A stretch of DNA of 64,000 bases, taken from assembly GCF_019039255.1 (NCBI RefSeq), contig NZ_CP077062.1, forward strand, positions 2,170,001 through 2,234,000. Reading direction: 5' to 3'. The DNA is from Nocardioides panacis (lineage in GTDB: Bacteria > Actinomycetota > Actinomycetes > Propionibacteriales > Nocardioidaceae). Positions within the stretch are counted from its first letter, which is position 1. Each line of letters begins with the position of its first letter. The position numbers and the translations under genes are program-made. The notes under the pieces are model-generated. The model was not told the origin of the DNA. It worked only from the letters and a program-made list of their open reading frames with translations, and did not search any database. Of the stretch, positions 10,280 through 19,997 are shown piece after piece.

Positions 10280-11558
10280 CTAGGCCTTCGACAGCGGCAG
10301 GTTGTCGCACTGGGCGACTTGCGGCTCCACCGACTCGACGCTATGGACGACCTTGAACATGTCGTCCGGGCTCGTCCAGTTCGGCTGAGCCTGCACGAGG
10401 TACGACGGGAGCACCGCCTGGTGGTCCTCTGCGCGCATCGTCAACGAACCCTGAGGTGCGCCGTCGAACGTCATGCCCTCGAGGGCCGAACGCATGGCGT
10501 CAGTGCTGACCTCACCGGCCTTCTCGATCGCCTTGGCGGTCATGTGCGCCGCGTTGTACATCGCGACGCCCACAGTGTTCATGATGACGTTGGGGTACTT
10601 CTCAGTGACCTTCTTCCGGAACGCCTCGTTGTTCGGCGTCTTGATGGACCAGAAGTAGTCGAAGCTGACGTAGTCGCCCTCGGTGGCATCGGGTCCGATG
10701 CCGGACGTGGCTGCCTCTTCGTCGTCGACAGTCCAGACCACGAGGTCCTTCTTCATCCCCGCTGCGGCGAGCTGACGACGGAAGTTGACGGTGTCCGACC
10801 CGGTGAGGGTGAGGAAGATGACGTCGGCACCTGAGCGGCGGATCTGAGCCAGGACCGACCCGTACTGGGGGGTGTTGAACGGGATGTAGACCTCCCCGAC
10901 GGTGGATCCCCCGAGCTCCTGGAGCTTCTGCTTGGTGAGTCGGTTGGTCTCTCGCGGCCAGACGTAGTCCGAACCGATCATGAAGAACTTGCCGCCGTGC
11001 TTCTTGACGATGTAGTCCATGTGGGGCCACACCTGCTCAGAAGGCTCCGGGCCGAACATGAACACGTTCGGGTTGCAGACGCCGGGATAGAACTTCTGGC
11101 TCTGACCCTCGTAGAAGGTGGGGTACAGCAGGAGCTTGTCCGCCTGGGTGGCAACCGGAGCCGCGGCGTTGCGCTCGGCGCTGCTGAAAGTGCCGGCCAG
11201 GAAGTCGACGTTCTCCTCGCGCACCAGCCGGTTGGCCTGCTCGGTCACCACCTGCGGCTCGGTCTTGGAGTCGGCGATTACCAGCTCCCACTTTCGGCCG
11301 AGCGTTCCTCCCGCGGCATTGATCTCGTCCACGGCGAGCTCGAAGCCGGCCGAGTGAGCCTTGCCGTAGACCGTCCAGGCGCCACTCAGCGGCGAGATCA
11401 CACCGACACGAATCGCCCCGCTGCTCTTCCCGCCGCTGCCCCCCCGACGACTTGGGCGCGCATGCGGACAAGAGCGAGGGGGCGGCGAAGGCGCCCGCAC
11501 CGAAGAGGCTTGCCTTGAGCAGGGACCGACGATCGATCCCGTTGATGGGTGTGGTCAC
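10280..11558 (-). CDS. Urea/amide-type ABC substrate-binding lipoprotein (frameshifted as read)
   Basis: This is the periplasmic-binding component of the importer, of the type I fold used by AmiC, UrtA and LivK. The N-terminus has RRSLLKASLFGAGAFA and a lipobox LLSAC, so it may be Tat-exported and lipidated. The mature part begins IRVGVISPLSGAWTVYG and contains ADSKTEPQVVTEQANRL. A C7 run at 11439-11445 with one extra base separates the signal region from the body. The corrected length is about 425 residues. The AmiC/UrtA resemblance (SSAERNAAAPVA, LYPTFYEGQ) fits an amide or urea ligand. Confidence 0.88.
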
Positions 11559-11610
11559 GCGCTGACTCCTTGGTAGAGCGAAGGTCGATGGATCAGAGAT
11601 GAGCGGATGG

Positions 11611-12481
11611 TCAGGCCCCGGAGGTCAGGACGCCGTAGGTCTCGGGCCGTCGGTCACGCAACGGCTGGGTTAAAGTCGTTCCAGTTGCGGGCGACTCGCG
11701 CCATACCGAGATCGAGATCGGCGTAGAGGATCTCCTCGTCGTCGGGGGAGGCCGGCCCGGCGAGCGGCCATCCCGTGTAGCTGACGATGACGCTTTGGCC
11801 GTTGAACGGTTGGCCGCGCTCCGTCCCGACCCGGTCCGCCGCCGCGATGTACACGGAGTTGCTGTGCGCGTTGGCCTGCGCCAGGACGGTGGCCATCGCG
11901 GGCGAGCCCTCGGCCTGACCCGGAATCGGAACCCAGTTCGTGGGAATGCAGATGATGTCGGCCCCCCGCAGCGCGCAGGCCCGATAAGCCTCGGGGAACC
12001 AACCGTCGTAGCAGATGAAGGTCGCGATGCGTCCGATAGCGGTGTGAAAGACCGGGAATCCGAGGTCGCCGGGCTCGAAGAAGAGATTCTCGCGGTTCCA
12101 GAGATGCACCTTGCGGAACGTCCCGATGTAGCCGTCCGGGCCGATGACGATGCTGGAGTTGAACAGCTGCTCGCCGGCTCGCTCACAGATCCCGGCAACC
12201 AGGTAGACACCGCGCTCGCGACAGAACGCGATCCAGGACGACGACGCCGCACCGGTCGGAATCTCCTCGGCCGCTGCCTGGGCCTCGCCCCTGGTCTCGA
12301 AGACGTAGCCCGAGTTGCACAGCTCCGGCAGGACGAGCAGCTGAGCCCCGCCTCGCACAGCCTCCTCGCACAGCTCCAGGGATCGCGCGAGGTTCGCGGC
12401 GTTCTCACCGACTTTCGGCTCCATCTGGATGCAGGCGACTCGCACCTGTTCGGAAGCCGGACCGTTCTGCGCCATCTGCAT
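11611..12481 (-). CDS. Nitrilase-superfamily amidohydrolase (3' end frameshifted as read)
   Basis: This is a carbon-nitrogen hydrolase with the Glu-Lys-Cys triad visible in LVLPELCNSGY (Glu), GTFRKVHLWNRE (Lys) and ATFICYDGWFPEA (Cys). It probably converts an amide to acid plus ammonia. As read it stops at 11654 after NDFNPAVA. A one-base slip near 11665 would continue it as NPPLRDRRPETYG to a stop at 11611, which matches the usual C-terminus of such enzymes. It is the first gene of the operon, just behind the LacI-type operators. Confidence 0.88.
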
Positions 12482-12492
12482 CTCCGTCCTCT

Positions 12493-12526
12493 GGAATCGT
12501 TTTCAGGAATATATGGAAACGATTCC
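12493..12526. promoter_or_regulatory. Two LacI-type operators between the nitrilase operon and lacI
   Basis: GGAATCGTTTTC (12493-12504) and GGAAACGATTCC (12515-12526) form an inverted repeat. Each half is itself a near-palindrome around a central CG, as in LacI/GalR operators. Their centres are 22 bp apart, about two helical turns. They sit 12 bases upstream of the nitrilase start and 74 bases upstream of lacI, so one dimer pair could control both directions. Confidence 0.75.
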
Positions 12527-12599
12527 GCCAGGTCAATAGACTGTCCGAAGTTCGGTGGTTCCCGTCGTCGAACGCGCAGCGGAAGGGTATGAAGGCGGC

Positions 12600-13661
12600 A
12601 TGGCGGCCACACTGAAGGACATCGCTCGTGAAGCAGGCGTGAGCCTGTCCACGGCGTCTCGCGTGCTCTCTCACGCACGCAACGGAGGTGACCCGGAGAC
12701 GAGCACGGCAAAGCGGGTTCTGGCCGTGGCAGCCCGTCTGCAGTACGTGCCGAACTTGTTCGCGGCCAGCCTCCGGACGAACCGCACCCACATGCTGGGG
12801 GTACTGGTCCCGCATCTGACCGACGTGGTGCTGAGCACCATCTATGAAGGCATCGACGAGCAGGCCTCTGCGTCGGGCTACCAGACCGTGGTGGCGAACT
12901 CGATGGATGAGCCACACGAGCACCGACTGCGTGCCGAGCGGCTCCTCCAGCGCGGAGTCGACGGCCTGATCTTCGGCGACGCCCAGGTCAGCGACCCCTA
13001 CCTCGACGAGCTGACCCTGCGGAAGGTGCCCTTCGTCCTCGTGAGCCGCCGGCACCACCCCTACGACTCGGTCACCTGTGACGACACCACAGGTGGCCGC
13101 CTGGTCGGGAACCATCTTGCCGACCTCGGCCACCGCGACATCGCGATCGTCGCGGGCCAGCCCTACGCGTCCACGGGTATCGATCGAACACAGGGGTGTC
13201 TTGCGGCTCTACGCGAACGGGGCATCGAGGTGTCCCCACAGCGCATCGTGCACTCGGGTTTCGACCCGCGGGCCGGCCACCTGGCTGCCACCCGGCTGAT
13301 GGCTGGATCGTCCCGGCCCACGGCCATCTTCGCGGTGAACGACATGACCGCGATCGGCGCGATGGGAGCCCTGCGCGATCTCGGCATCAACGTCGGACGC
13401 GACGTGGCAGTCGTCGGGTTCAACGACATCAGCATCGCAGCCGACCTGCCCACGCCACTGACCACCGTCCGCAGTCCCCTCAAGGAGATGGGCGCTGCGG
13501 CGGCAGATCTACTCGTGGAGAAGCTGAGCGATGCGACGGACACTTCGCACTCGTCACCCACCGAGAAGAGACTCCAACCGCAACTCATCGTGCGGGAGTC
13601 GTCCGACGTATCCATCGACTCGCGGTCCCTGCGTGTACAGCGCAGTGCGAAAACCGTCTGA
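12600..13661 (+). CDS. LacI family transcriptional regulator
   Basis: This is a repressor of 353 residues from the ATG at 12600, chosen because the helix-turn-helix (ATLKDIAREAGVSLSTASRV) follows at once, as usual for LacI. The hinge region ends with YVPNLFAASLR. The sugar-binding-like core has LGVLVPHLTDVV, FVLVSRRHH and FAVNDMTAIGAMGAL. It is divergent from the amide operon and faces the two operators at 12493-12526, so it probably represses that operon and itself. The inducer is unknown. Confidence 0.92.
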   Translation: MAATLKDIAREAGVSLSTASRVLSHARNGGDPETSTAKRVLAVAARLQYVPNLFAASLRTNRTHMLGVLVPHLTDVVLSTIYEGIDEQASASGYQTVVANSMDEPHEHRLRAERLLQRGVDGLIFGDAQVSDPYLDELTLRKVPFVLVSRRHHPYDSVTCDDTTGGRLVGNHLADLGHRDIAIVAGQPYASTGIDRTQGCLAALRERGIEVSPQRIVHSGFDPRAGHLAATRLMAGSSRPTAIFAVNDMTAIGAMGALRDLGINVGRDVAVVGFNDISIAADLPTPLTTVRSPLKEMGAAAADLLVEKLSDATDTSHSSPTEKRLQPQLIVRESSDVSIDSRSLRVQRSAKTV

Positions 13662-13781
13662 CGCACGGCGCCGGCGTCATCTCTTCGCTGGGCCGGGACA
13701 CGGCGGGCATGGCGCGGCGGGCCTTGCGCTGGCAATCAACATGTCGGTGACTTTCATCGCCCACAACGGAATTCTCGGCCT

Positions 13782-14150
13782 TCACCCCGACGCGGGGCCC
13801 AGGACAAGACCAGCCACCCCGGCGGCCAACGCTGCCGGATACGCGACCACTACGGCGAGTTGAGGAAACAGTGTCTCTGATGCGACCCAGGTCAGCCCGC
13901 CGCACAACACCACCGGCGTCACGAGGCCGACCGCGACCCACCATGGCCAGCTCGCCACGAGCACCGCGTATCCCGCTGCAGCAACGAGGACGCAGCAGGA
14001 GATACCGACGAACTCCCGGCCCAGTTGTGCGTCGGCGACTGCCTCTGCGGTTGGCTCGAAGTAGATCCCGGCCAGTAGGCCGCGGAAGAGAAGAACAAGC
14101 GCGCCGAACACAGCGACTGCCCACGGCACCTTCAGCACTACCGCTTGCAT
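13782..14150 (-). CDS. Small four-helix membrane protein of unknown function
   Basis: This is a 122-residue protein with four hydrophobic segments (around residues 8-28, 46-66, 68-88, 95-118) and almost no polar loops. A strong ribosome site (GAGGAGGTGT) precedes the ATG, which supports it as real. No conserved family motif is recognised. It stands alone between lacI and the peptidase E-like gene. Confidence 0.65.
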   Translation of the reverse strand: MQAVVLKVPWAVAVFGALVLLFRGLLAGIYFEPTAEAVADAQLGREFVGISCCVLVAAAGYAVLVASWPWWVAVGLVTPVVLCGGLTWVASETLFPQLAVVVAYPAALAAGVAGLVLGPASG

Positions 14151-14615
14151 CAGGGCACACCTCCTCAGTTCGCACGCAGAACCAGACCTTCTAGCTCAGG
14201 TTGGATGGTGCCTGCGCTGCCGCGGCAGTCGCATCCGTGTTGGTACTCAGTCTGCCCTGAGCCTGCCTCAGCAGGGCCGCAGATACCCGACGACACTTGC
14301 CAGCCACGACCCCCGAGACTCCACTCCTCGCCGCCACCGCTGGAGGCACGCACATGCCGGTGTCTGTGCTTAGGCGACGTGAGTCTTCCGCCGCGATCGG
14401 GTGTCCGGCCGATCACACGGAACCGAGGCTCACCAGTCAGCCCGATGTGCTTGCATGCGAAGGTCCCGCGAGAATCGTCTAGCGGGAAGTCGAATCCAGA
14501 GGTAGGCGTTCGTTGCAGAGGTGAAGGGGTGGACCGCAGGGCTCTTCGAGATAGAGCCCGATGATGACCGTCCGATCGAACACCCCACCAGTCCGCGCTC
14601 GAGCAAGGAGCCGTC
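14151..14615. other. Intergenic region, no gene seen
   Basis: No open frame here has motifs, a ribosome site or a clear coding pattern. The left end holds the leader of the minus-strand membrane-protein gene. The right end holds the AAGGAG ribosome site of the next gene. Confidence 0.4.
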
Positions 14616-15275
14616 TTGAAGTTGCTACTCACATCCGGTGGCGTTAGGAACACGAGCATCCGAGGTGCCCTGGTCGACCTGCTAGGCAAGCCGATTTCCG
14701 ACTCCACCGCCCTCTGCATCCCCACGGCGCAGTGGGGCCATCCGAGCTGCGGGCCGGTTTCGGCGCGGGGTTTCGTCAGCGGTGCGGCCCCGTGGGGCAG
14801 CCTGACGTCGATGGAGTGGAAGTCGCTTGGCCTCCTTGAACTGTCAACGCTGCCTACGATCGGCAGGGAGCGATGGATTCCATGGGTGGAGGCTGCCGAC
14901 GTGCTGCTGGTCGACGGCGGAGACGCGACGTATCTGTGCCACTGGATGCGCGAATCCGGGATGGCCGACCTGCTGCCGTCGCTGAGTGACATGGTCTGGG
15001 TGGGCGTGAGCGCTGGCAGCATGGTGATGACGCCTCGGATCGGCGCGGACTTCGTGCAGTGGCCGTCAGCGCCGGACGACCGCACCCTTGGTGTCGTCGA
15101 CTTCTCGATCTTCCCGCACCTGGACGTCTTTCCGGAGAACACCATCGAGGAGGCTAAGCGCTGGGCCAGGCAGATCGGCGGCCCGGCGTACGCGTTGGAC
15201 GACGAGACGGCCATCAAAGTGGTCGACGGCGCCGTGGAGGTCATCACCGAGGGACGATGGAAGATGTTTCCCTGA
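14616..15275 (+). CDS. Peptidase E (S51)-like class I glutamine amidotransferase-fold protein
   Basis: This is a 219-residue protein of the dipeptidase E group. The nucleophile serine lies in WVGVSAGSMVM, with the preceding strand LLVDGGDATYL. A later FSIFPHLDVFPEN segment carries the candidate catalytic histidine. It starts with TTG, supported by an AAGGAG site five bases upstream and by alignment of KLLLTSGG to the family start. It probably cleaves Asp-X dipeptides or a related substrate; specificity cannot be read. Confidence 0.85.
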   Translation: MKLLLTSGGVRNTSIRGALVDLLGKPISDSTALCIPTAQWGHPSCGPVSARGFVSGAAPWGSLTSMEWKSLGLLELSTLPTIGRERWIPWVEAADVLLVDGGDATYLCHWMRESGMADLLPSLSDMVWVGVSAGSMVMTPRIGADFVQWPSAPDDRTLGVVDFSIFPHLDVFPENTIEEAKRWARQIGGPAYALDDETAIKVVDGAVEVITEGRWKMFP

Positions 15276-15317
15276 CAGCCGCGGAAGGGGGCTCGGCGCT
15301 GCTCGCCTGAATCCACG

Positions 15318-15887
15318 TCAGGATCGAGGGAGGACCGTGAGGACTCGCTCGATGTGGTCGTGGAACTCTCGCATGAAGTCCGCCAGGAACGTCGCGGTCG
15401 AGTCGTCGGTCACCTCGCCGTTGTCCGTGAACAGACCGGGCCTGAAGGTGATGTAGGCCTCGGGCGCGGTCATCTGACGGGCGTTGCAGAAGCTCAGCAC
15501 GGCGCGGAGACTTTGCTGTCCCACTGCGGTGCCGATCTGCCCTGGGGAGGCACCGATCACGGCCGCCGGCATGTGGTCGAAGGAGTTCTGCCCCCACGGT
15601 CGTGAAGCCCAGTCGATGGCGTTCTTCAATGCACCCGGGATCGAGCGGTTGTACTCCGGGGTGACGAACAGAACCGCTTGGGAGGCGGCGATCGCGGCCT
15701 TCAACGCCTGGGCCTCCGCGGGGTAGTCGCTGTCGAAGTCCGGGCTGTACAACGGAAGGCCTCCGATGGGCAGCTCGGTGAACTCCAAGTCCTGCGGGGC
15801 CAGCCGGAGCAGGGCCCGGCTCAGGACCCGGTTGATCGACGTGGACGAGAGGCTACCGACGAAGTAGCCGACCTTGTACGTGCTCAT
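15318..15887 (-). CDS. NADPH-dependent FMN reductase (flavodoxin-like)
   Basis: This cytoplasmic flavin-binding reductase has 189 residues. The FMN phosphate loop is GSLSSTSINRVLSRAL, followed by the second signature FVTPEYNRSIPGALKNAIDW, as in SsuE/ChrR-like proteins. The start is the ATG at 15887 with an AGGAGG site seven bases upstream; the longer frame adds an unrelated leader. It converges on the peptidase E-like gene with a 42-base gap. Its role (quinone, azo or FMN reduction) is not determined. Confidence 0.92.
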   Translation of the reverse strand: MSTYKVGYFVGSLSSTSINRVLSRALLRLAPQDLEFTELPIGGLPLYSPDFDSDYPAEAQALKAAIAASQAVLFVTPEYNRSIPGALKNAIDWASRPWGQNSFDHMPAAVIGASPGQIGTAVGQQSLRAVLSFCNARQMTAPEAYITFRPGLFTDNGEVTDDSTATFLADFMREFHDHIERVLTVLPRS

Positions 15888-16164
15888 GCCGTCCTCCTGG
15901 GATCGCGAGCAGATGCGGCTAGGTAGGACCACAGGGAAGTCCCGCTCCCTTGCAGGGTTCCAGACCTCGTCCGGTTTCGATACCCCTCGAGATGACCGTC
16001 GCCGTCGTCATCCGCAGCCGGGGTGTCACCTCCGCGACCCCCGACACGGGCTTCGACCGAAGACCGAATCTGACGGCGAAGGCCTCGGCCAGGCGGTTCG
16101 AACGCGGCCGTAGGCTTCGCTCGTCTTCCGCACCTACGAGTCTCGCTCCACCCTGTCCTCAGCG

Positions 16165-16600
16165 CTACTCTGCCCGGAGCTCGCTTGAGTCAGGGCTGCC
16201 GAGGTGGACCGGCAGAACATCGTCCTGATCGTTCATGTCGCCAGTGATGACCCCTGGTTGTCCGATGGCGTGAAGGCGGCGAACGGCATCCACCTCTCGG
16301 TTCACCGCCATCGTGCGCCACGCACCCTGGCGGGGGTAGCGACGCGTGTCCGCCGGGTTGTGAAGTTTCGGGATCGTGAGCGTCTCGGCGATGTCGACGG
16401 CATGCCTGTCGAGCAGCTCGATGCGTCCGCGGGTCCGTTCGGGGCCGGATGCCATCTCCGGACGTCCGGTTCTCCGTGCCGTCGTAGGAGCTGGCATCTC
16501 CACGATGCGAATGCCGGCCGGGAGGTGACGTCTGCGATGGCTGTCCGGATGCGCTCGGCCAGCGTCTGCTGGGCGGACTCCATCGCGGCGGAGCATCGGT
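16165..16600 (-). pseudogene. Decayed endonuclease/exonuclease/phosphatase (EEP) family fragment
   Basis: The minus strand keeps the family pattern HNPADTRRYPRQGAWRT, then GQPGVITGDMND, where GDMND is the metal-binding motif of EEP enzymes. The N-terminal half and the C-terminal catalytic motif are missing or out of frame. A diverged copy of the same region occurs at 52850-53120. Shared nucleotide stretches include accggcagaaca and the run around gttcatgtc. Confidence 0.65.
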
Positions 16601-16737
16601 GTGGTGGGAGCTGATGCCAGCTCGCATGTCGAAACCGTGCAGTGTGCGATTTTGTCGATCCACTCGACAGTGACGACGCCACGACGGTCGGCGTGTTTGC
16701 GGATCCAGCAACGCCAGAACCCTTGCCTCCGGTGTCT

Positions 16738-17637
16738 TTAAAGGAAACACGCCTGTGTCGTGAGGATGCGGTCCCCAGGGTAGTTCCGCCAGCCTGAGGC
16801 GGCCCTAAAGAGGTAGGTGGTCTCTGCGGCGACCTGGCAAGTTTCTCCGTTGTCGCCGCTGTACTGGAAGCCGGCGACTAGGTATCCGGCGCTGCCGGCA
16901 AGTCCAGGTATAAGCAAGTTGACGAGCGGCGGAGATGGCGGCAGCTCGTACCAGCCAGGAGCGCCTGCCGAATACGCCTTCCACGTCGAGGTGAACTTGA
17001 TTGAAGAGGTCCCGTTCTGGATCACGATCAAGAAGACGCTCACGGCTAGTAGGCCGCCGTCACGGGTGTAGGCGGTGGGCATCCGCATGCCCCGCTCGGT
17101 GAGGTAGTCGAAGTGTGCTGCGTCGCAGACGGCAACTCCAACGGTGCATGTTCCCGCTGTGCCGCAGTCGGTGAACGCGCGCTGTGCGAAGCTCTCAGCG
17201 AGTGGCTTCGTCGGTACTGCGGCTCGTGGAACTGGCGTGGCCTTCTGGATGTTGCGCTGCGGCGATGGGTGCTCCATGAGCCCGGCGTGGACTTCGCACT
17301 GGCGGTGGAACATGTGTTCGAGGACTGACCAGGCGACGCACCAGTCTGTTCCGGTGCCTCCGTAGACGGTGTCTCGACCGGAGTTCCCGTCGATCACGTC
17401 GTTGCCTGATCCGGCGCAGATCAGGTCATTGCCTCTGTTCCCGAGGACGCGGTCATTGCCGGCACCTGTCCAGATCACGTCATGGTGTCTCGTTCCGACG
17501 ATGTTGTCGGCTCCTGCAGTTCCTGTGATCGTGGCTCGCTGCCCGTGGCAGCGATGTTTGGTGAGGGCCGTCGCAGTGGGTGTCACCAGCGCGGAGATGA
17601 GCAGGGCCAATGCCAAGAACTGAGCGAGTCGCTTCAT
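16738..17637 (-). CDS. Secreted RTX-like calcium-binding repeat protein
   Basis: This is a 299-residue exported protein. Residues 1-25 are a signal peptide (FLALALLISALVTPTATA). Residues 35-95 carry nonapeptide-type repeats (GAGNDRVLG, GSGNDVIDG, YGGTGTD), which bind calcium in RTX proteins. The C-terminal 180 residues are a cysteine-containing domain I do not recognise. There is no type I secretion neighbour, and the Sec signal explains export. A broken paralogue lies directly upstream on the same strand. Confidence 0.82.
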   Translation of the reverse strand: MKRLAQFLALALLISALVTPTATALTKHRCHGQRATITGTAGADNIVGTRHHDVIWTGAGNDRVLGNRGNDLICAGSGNDVIDGNSGRDTVYGGTGTDWCVAWSVLEHMFHRQCEVHAGLMEHPSPQRNIQKATPVPRAAVPTKPLAESFAQRAFTDCGTAGTCTVGVAVCDAAHFDYLTERGMRMPTAYTRDGGLLAVSVFLIVIQNGTSSIKFTSTWKAYSAGAPGWYELPPSPPLVNLLIPGLAGSAGYLVAGFQYSGDNGETCQVAAETTYLFRAASGWRNYPGDRILTTQACFL

Positions 17638-17649
17638 TTCCTTCTCCTT

Positions 17650-18077
17650 GCTTGAGTGTTACTCCATCAAGGACGGCCCTCGCCCTAACGGGCCGAGCAG
17701 CCGGACCGACCGACGCAGCAGACAGGGCAGCCCGGGCCTTCAACCGGAGCGCGTTCCGTGCGGCCCGGGGTAGCTGCGGGATGGGCGGTCCCCCGCTGGG
17801 CATGTGCACCTCGCACTGCCGGTGGTACATGTCAGCAGCTTTGGGGGCGACGCTGAAGTCGCTGCCGGGTCCGCCGTAGACGAGCTGTCGCCTTCCCCGC
17901 ATCGCGAAGGACATCGTCGTGCTGCCTACCCACAAGGGTGGCGCGGTGCCTGGCACAGCGTGGCACCGACGACGCCGACGCCGACGCAGTCAGCGCAGGA
18001 AGTGCGGACACCGCGGCCGCCACACCCACCAGAGCAGCGATCGTGCGGCTGCGTCGAAACCGTTGGAACAAGCGCAT
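17650..18077 (-). pseudogene. Truncated paralogue of the RTX-like protein
   Basis: It starts with MRLFQRFRRSRTIAALVG and a signal peptide (VSALPALTASASA), then CARHRATLVG, matching the mature start of the neighbouring gene (CHGQRATITG). After a frame change near 17910 it resumes as VYGGPGSDFSV...MYHRQCEVH, parallel to VYGGTGTDWCV...MFHRQCEVH downstream. Most of the calcium repeats and the C-terminal domain are missing. It looks like a tandem duplicate that lost its repeat block. Confidence 0.65.
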
Positions 18078-18719
18078 GTGCGCGCCCCCTGCGAGATCCG
18101 CCCCCCCACGGGGGAGTCTCATCCCCGTGGCAGACCAGGGCCATGCCTGCATCGGGGGGTCGGTGCCGTGCACACGGCACTGTGTGGCCGGTCTCGCTAC
18201 TCACCGACGCGTTCGCGCATTCAGGGGCGGCTTCCCGTCAAGGATCAGCTCAGCAAGGCACGGCCATGGCGGACCTGGACCAAGACGCCCTGGCCGTCGG
18301 CGTGCTTAAGGGCCTCCACGCCACGTCAGTACAACGCCCAGTCCCCCGCCTCGAGACGTCGATGAACGTGTAGAGGGACGCGGCAACCGGGGATAGCGGA
18401 ACACGTTGCCCGCCCCATCGAAAGTCAGCACGAGCACCTCGCCAACACTCGATCGGCTCGCCTAAGGCGTGGGCCCTTCCGCAGGGTGTCGCGTCCGCGC
18501 GGTCGAACGCAGAGCACATCCATTCGCGATCGTGCAGATCGCGTTCCCGCTACACCGTCTTTCCGCTGCCTTCGCCTCGCATCCGGAACGCGACACCACC
18601 TTTGGCGGCGGGAAACCTTTCTTGTGGACGCACCGCCGCTTCTCGGCGGCCCGGTCCCGGCTCAACGACATCAACCTGTTCGCCGTGACCCGGACTCCGA
18701 GCGGGGAAGCACTCACGGC
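18078..18719. other. Intergenic region, no recognisable gene
   Basis: Several open frames cross this stretch, but none has family motifs or a convincing ribosome site. One plus-strand frame (18469-18816) looks mildly protein-like around FGGGKPFLWTHRRFSAARS, but it runs into the MFS gene on the other strand. I treat it as decayed DNA. Confidence 0.4.
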
Positions 18720-19997
18720 CTACGCCGCGGAGCTGTGGCATTCGCCATCTTCAGACATATTGCTGGCGCCACGCTCGGCCGCGGACAGCCGCTCAGGCAC
18801 CGCCCGGGCGAGGTAGCGCCAGGTCACCAGTGCGGCCCCCAGCGAGATCGCCGCGCCGATGCGGATGGCGACCCGGGCCCCGTGGGCCTCCGACATCCAC
18901 CCGATGAGCGGCCCACTGACCGGCGAGGTGCCGTTGATCGCCATGATCAGCAGCGAGACCATCCGTCCGCGGACCGCGGCGTCCGACTCCAGCTGCACGA
19001 GGGAGGTCGCCAGCGCTCGGAAGGTCGTGGCGACGGCGCCGAGGACGAACATCGCCACCAGCGCCAGTCCGGTCGAGGGAGCCAGTGACACGAGCCCCAG
19101 CACGACGGCGAACACCGTCCCCGCGGCGAGGAACGTGCGCGGCACCGCCACCAGGATCCCGGCCAGCGACAAGCTGCCGACGACGGCACCGGCACCCATC
19201 GCGGCGAAGAAGTACCCGATCATCGCTGCATCCGAGGAGAACTCCCGAGCCAGCAACGGCACGGCGGTGTTCCACTCGTAGGCGACCAGTCCGGTGACGG
19301 TCATCAGCAGCAGGGTCGCCGCGATCACGGGGGTACGCCGCGCGTAGGCGACTCCCGAGCGCAGAGCCCCGCGTTCCTTCGGGCGGATGTCTCGCGGCCT
19401 GATCTCGTCGGCCCGGATCCGGGTCAAGGCCATGACCATGACGAGGAATGAGAGGACGTTGAAGAGGAATGTGGCCGCGACTCCCACGGAGCTGATTGCG
19501 ATCCCCGCCGCCGCCGGCCCCAGGATCTTCCCGGCGTTGAACATGGTGGCGTTGAGCGTCACCGCGTTGGTGACGTCCTCGGTCGGCACGACATCGGCGG
19601 CAAAGGTGTGGCGCACCGGCTTGTCGAACGCCTCGACGACGCCGATCACTATGGCGAGCAGCATGATCACGGGCACCGTGGCCCGATCGACCAGCACCAG
19701 GAGGCCCATCGCCGCTGCCGGGACCGCCGCCGCCCAGTTGGTCCAGAGCAGCATCCGGCGGCGATCGATGCGGTCGGCGATGATCCCGGCCCAGGGCGTC
19801 AGCAACAGCGTCGGTGCCTGCTGCAGCCCGACGGTGACGCCCAGCAGCGTCCCGGACCCGGTGAGGTCGAGGATCAGCCACGCCTGGGCGACCTTCTGTG
19901 CCCAGGTGCCGACGGTCGAGACGATCTGACCGGTGAAGTAGAGCCGGTAGGCGCGATGGCGCAGGGACCGGAAGGTCGTCGACACGTAGCGGCTCAT
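18720..19997 (-). CDS. MFS exporter (EntS-like, 12 helices)
   Basis: This is a membrane efflux pump of 425 residues. The MFS signature between helices 2 and 3 is GIIADRIDRRRMLLW, and the N-terminus (FRSLRHRAYRLYFTGQIVS) is typical of EntS/DHA3-type drug and siderophore exporters. It overlaps the marR stop as ATGA, so the two are co-transcribed and the pump is probably under MarR control through the palindrome at 20428-20450. The substrate is unknown; efflux of aromatic substrates of the adjacent region is plausible. Confidence 0.9.
   Translation of the reverse strand: MSRYVSTTFRSLRHRAYRLYFTGQIVSTVGTWAQKVAQAWLILDLTGSGTLLGVTVGLQQAPTLLLTPWAGIIADRIDRRRMLLWTNWAAAVPAAAMGLLVLVDRATVPVIMLLAIVIGVVEAFDKPVRHTFAADVVPTEDVTNAVTLNATMFNAGKILGPAAAGIAISSVGVAATFLFNVLSFLVMVMALTRIRADEIRPRDIRPKERGALRSGVAYARRTPVIAATLLLMTVTGLVAYEWNTAVPLLAREFSSDAAMIGYFFAAMGAGAVVGSLSLAGILVAVPRTFLAAGTVFAVVLGLVSLAPSTGLALVAMFVLGAVATTFRALATSLVQLESDAAVRGRMVSLLIMAINGTSPVSGPLIGWMSEAHGARVAIRIGAAISLGAALVTWRYLARAVPERLSAAERGASNMSEDGECHSSAA

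Noticed and set aside
14165-15316. 383-residue minus-strand open frame
   Set aside because: It overlaps the peptidase E-like gene and has no family motif or ribosome site.
18469-18816. Plus-strand 115-residue gene
   Set aside because: Weakly protein-like but no ribosome site or family and it overlaps the 3' end of the MFS gene.
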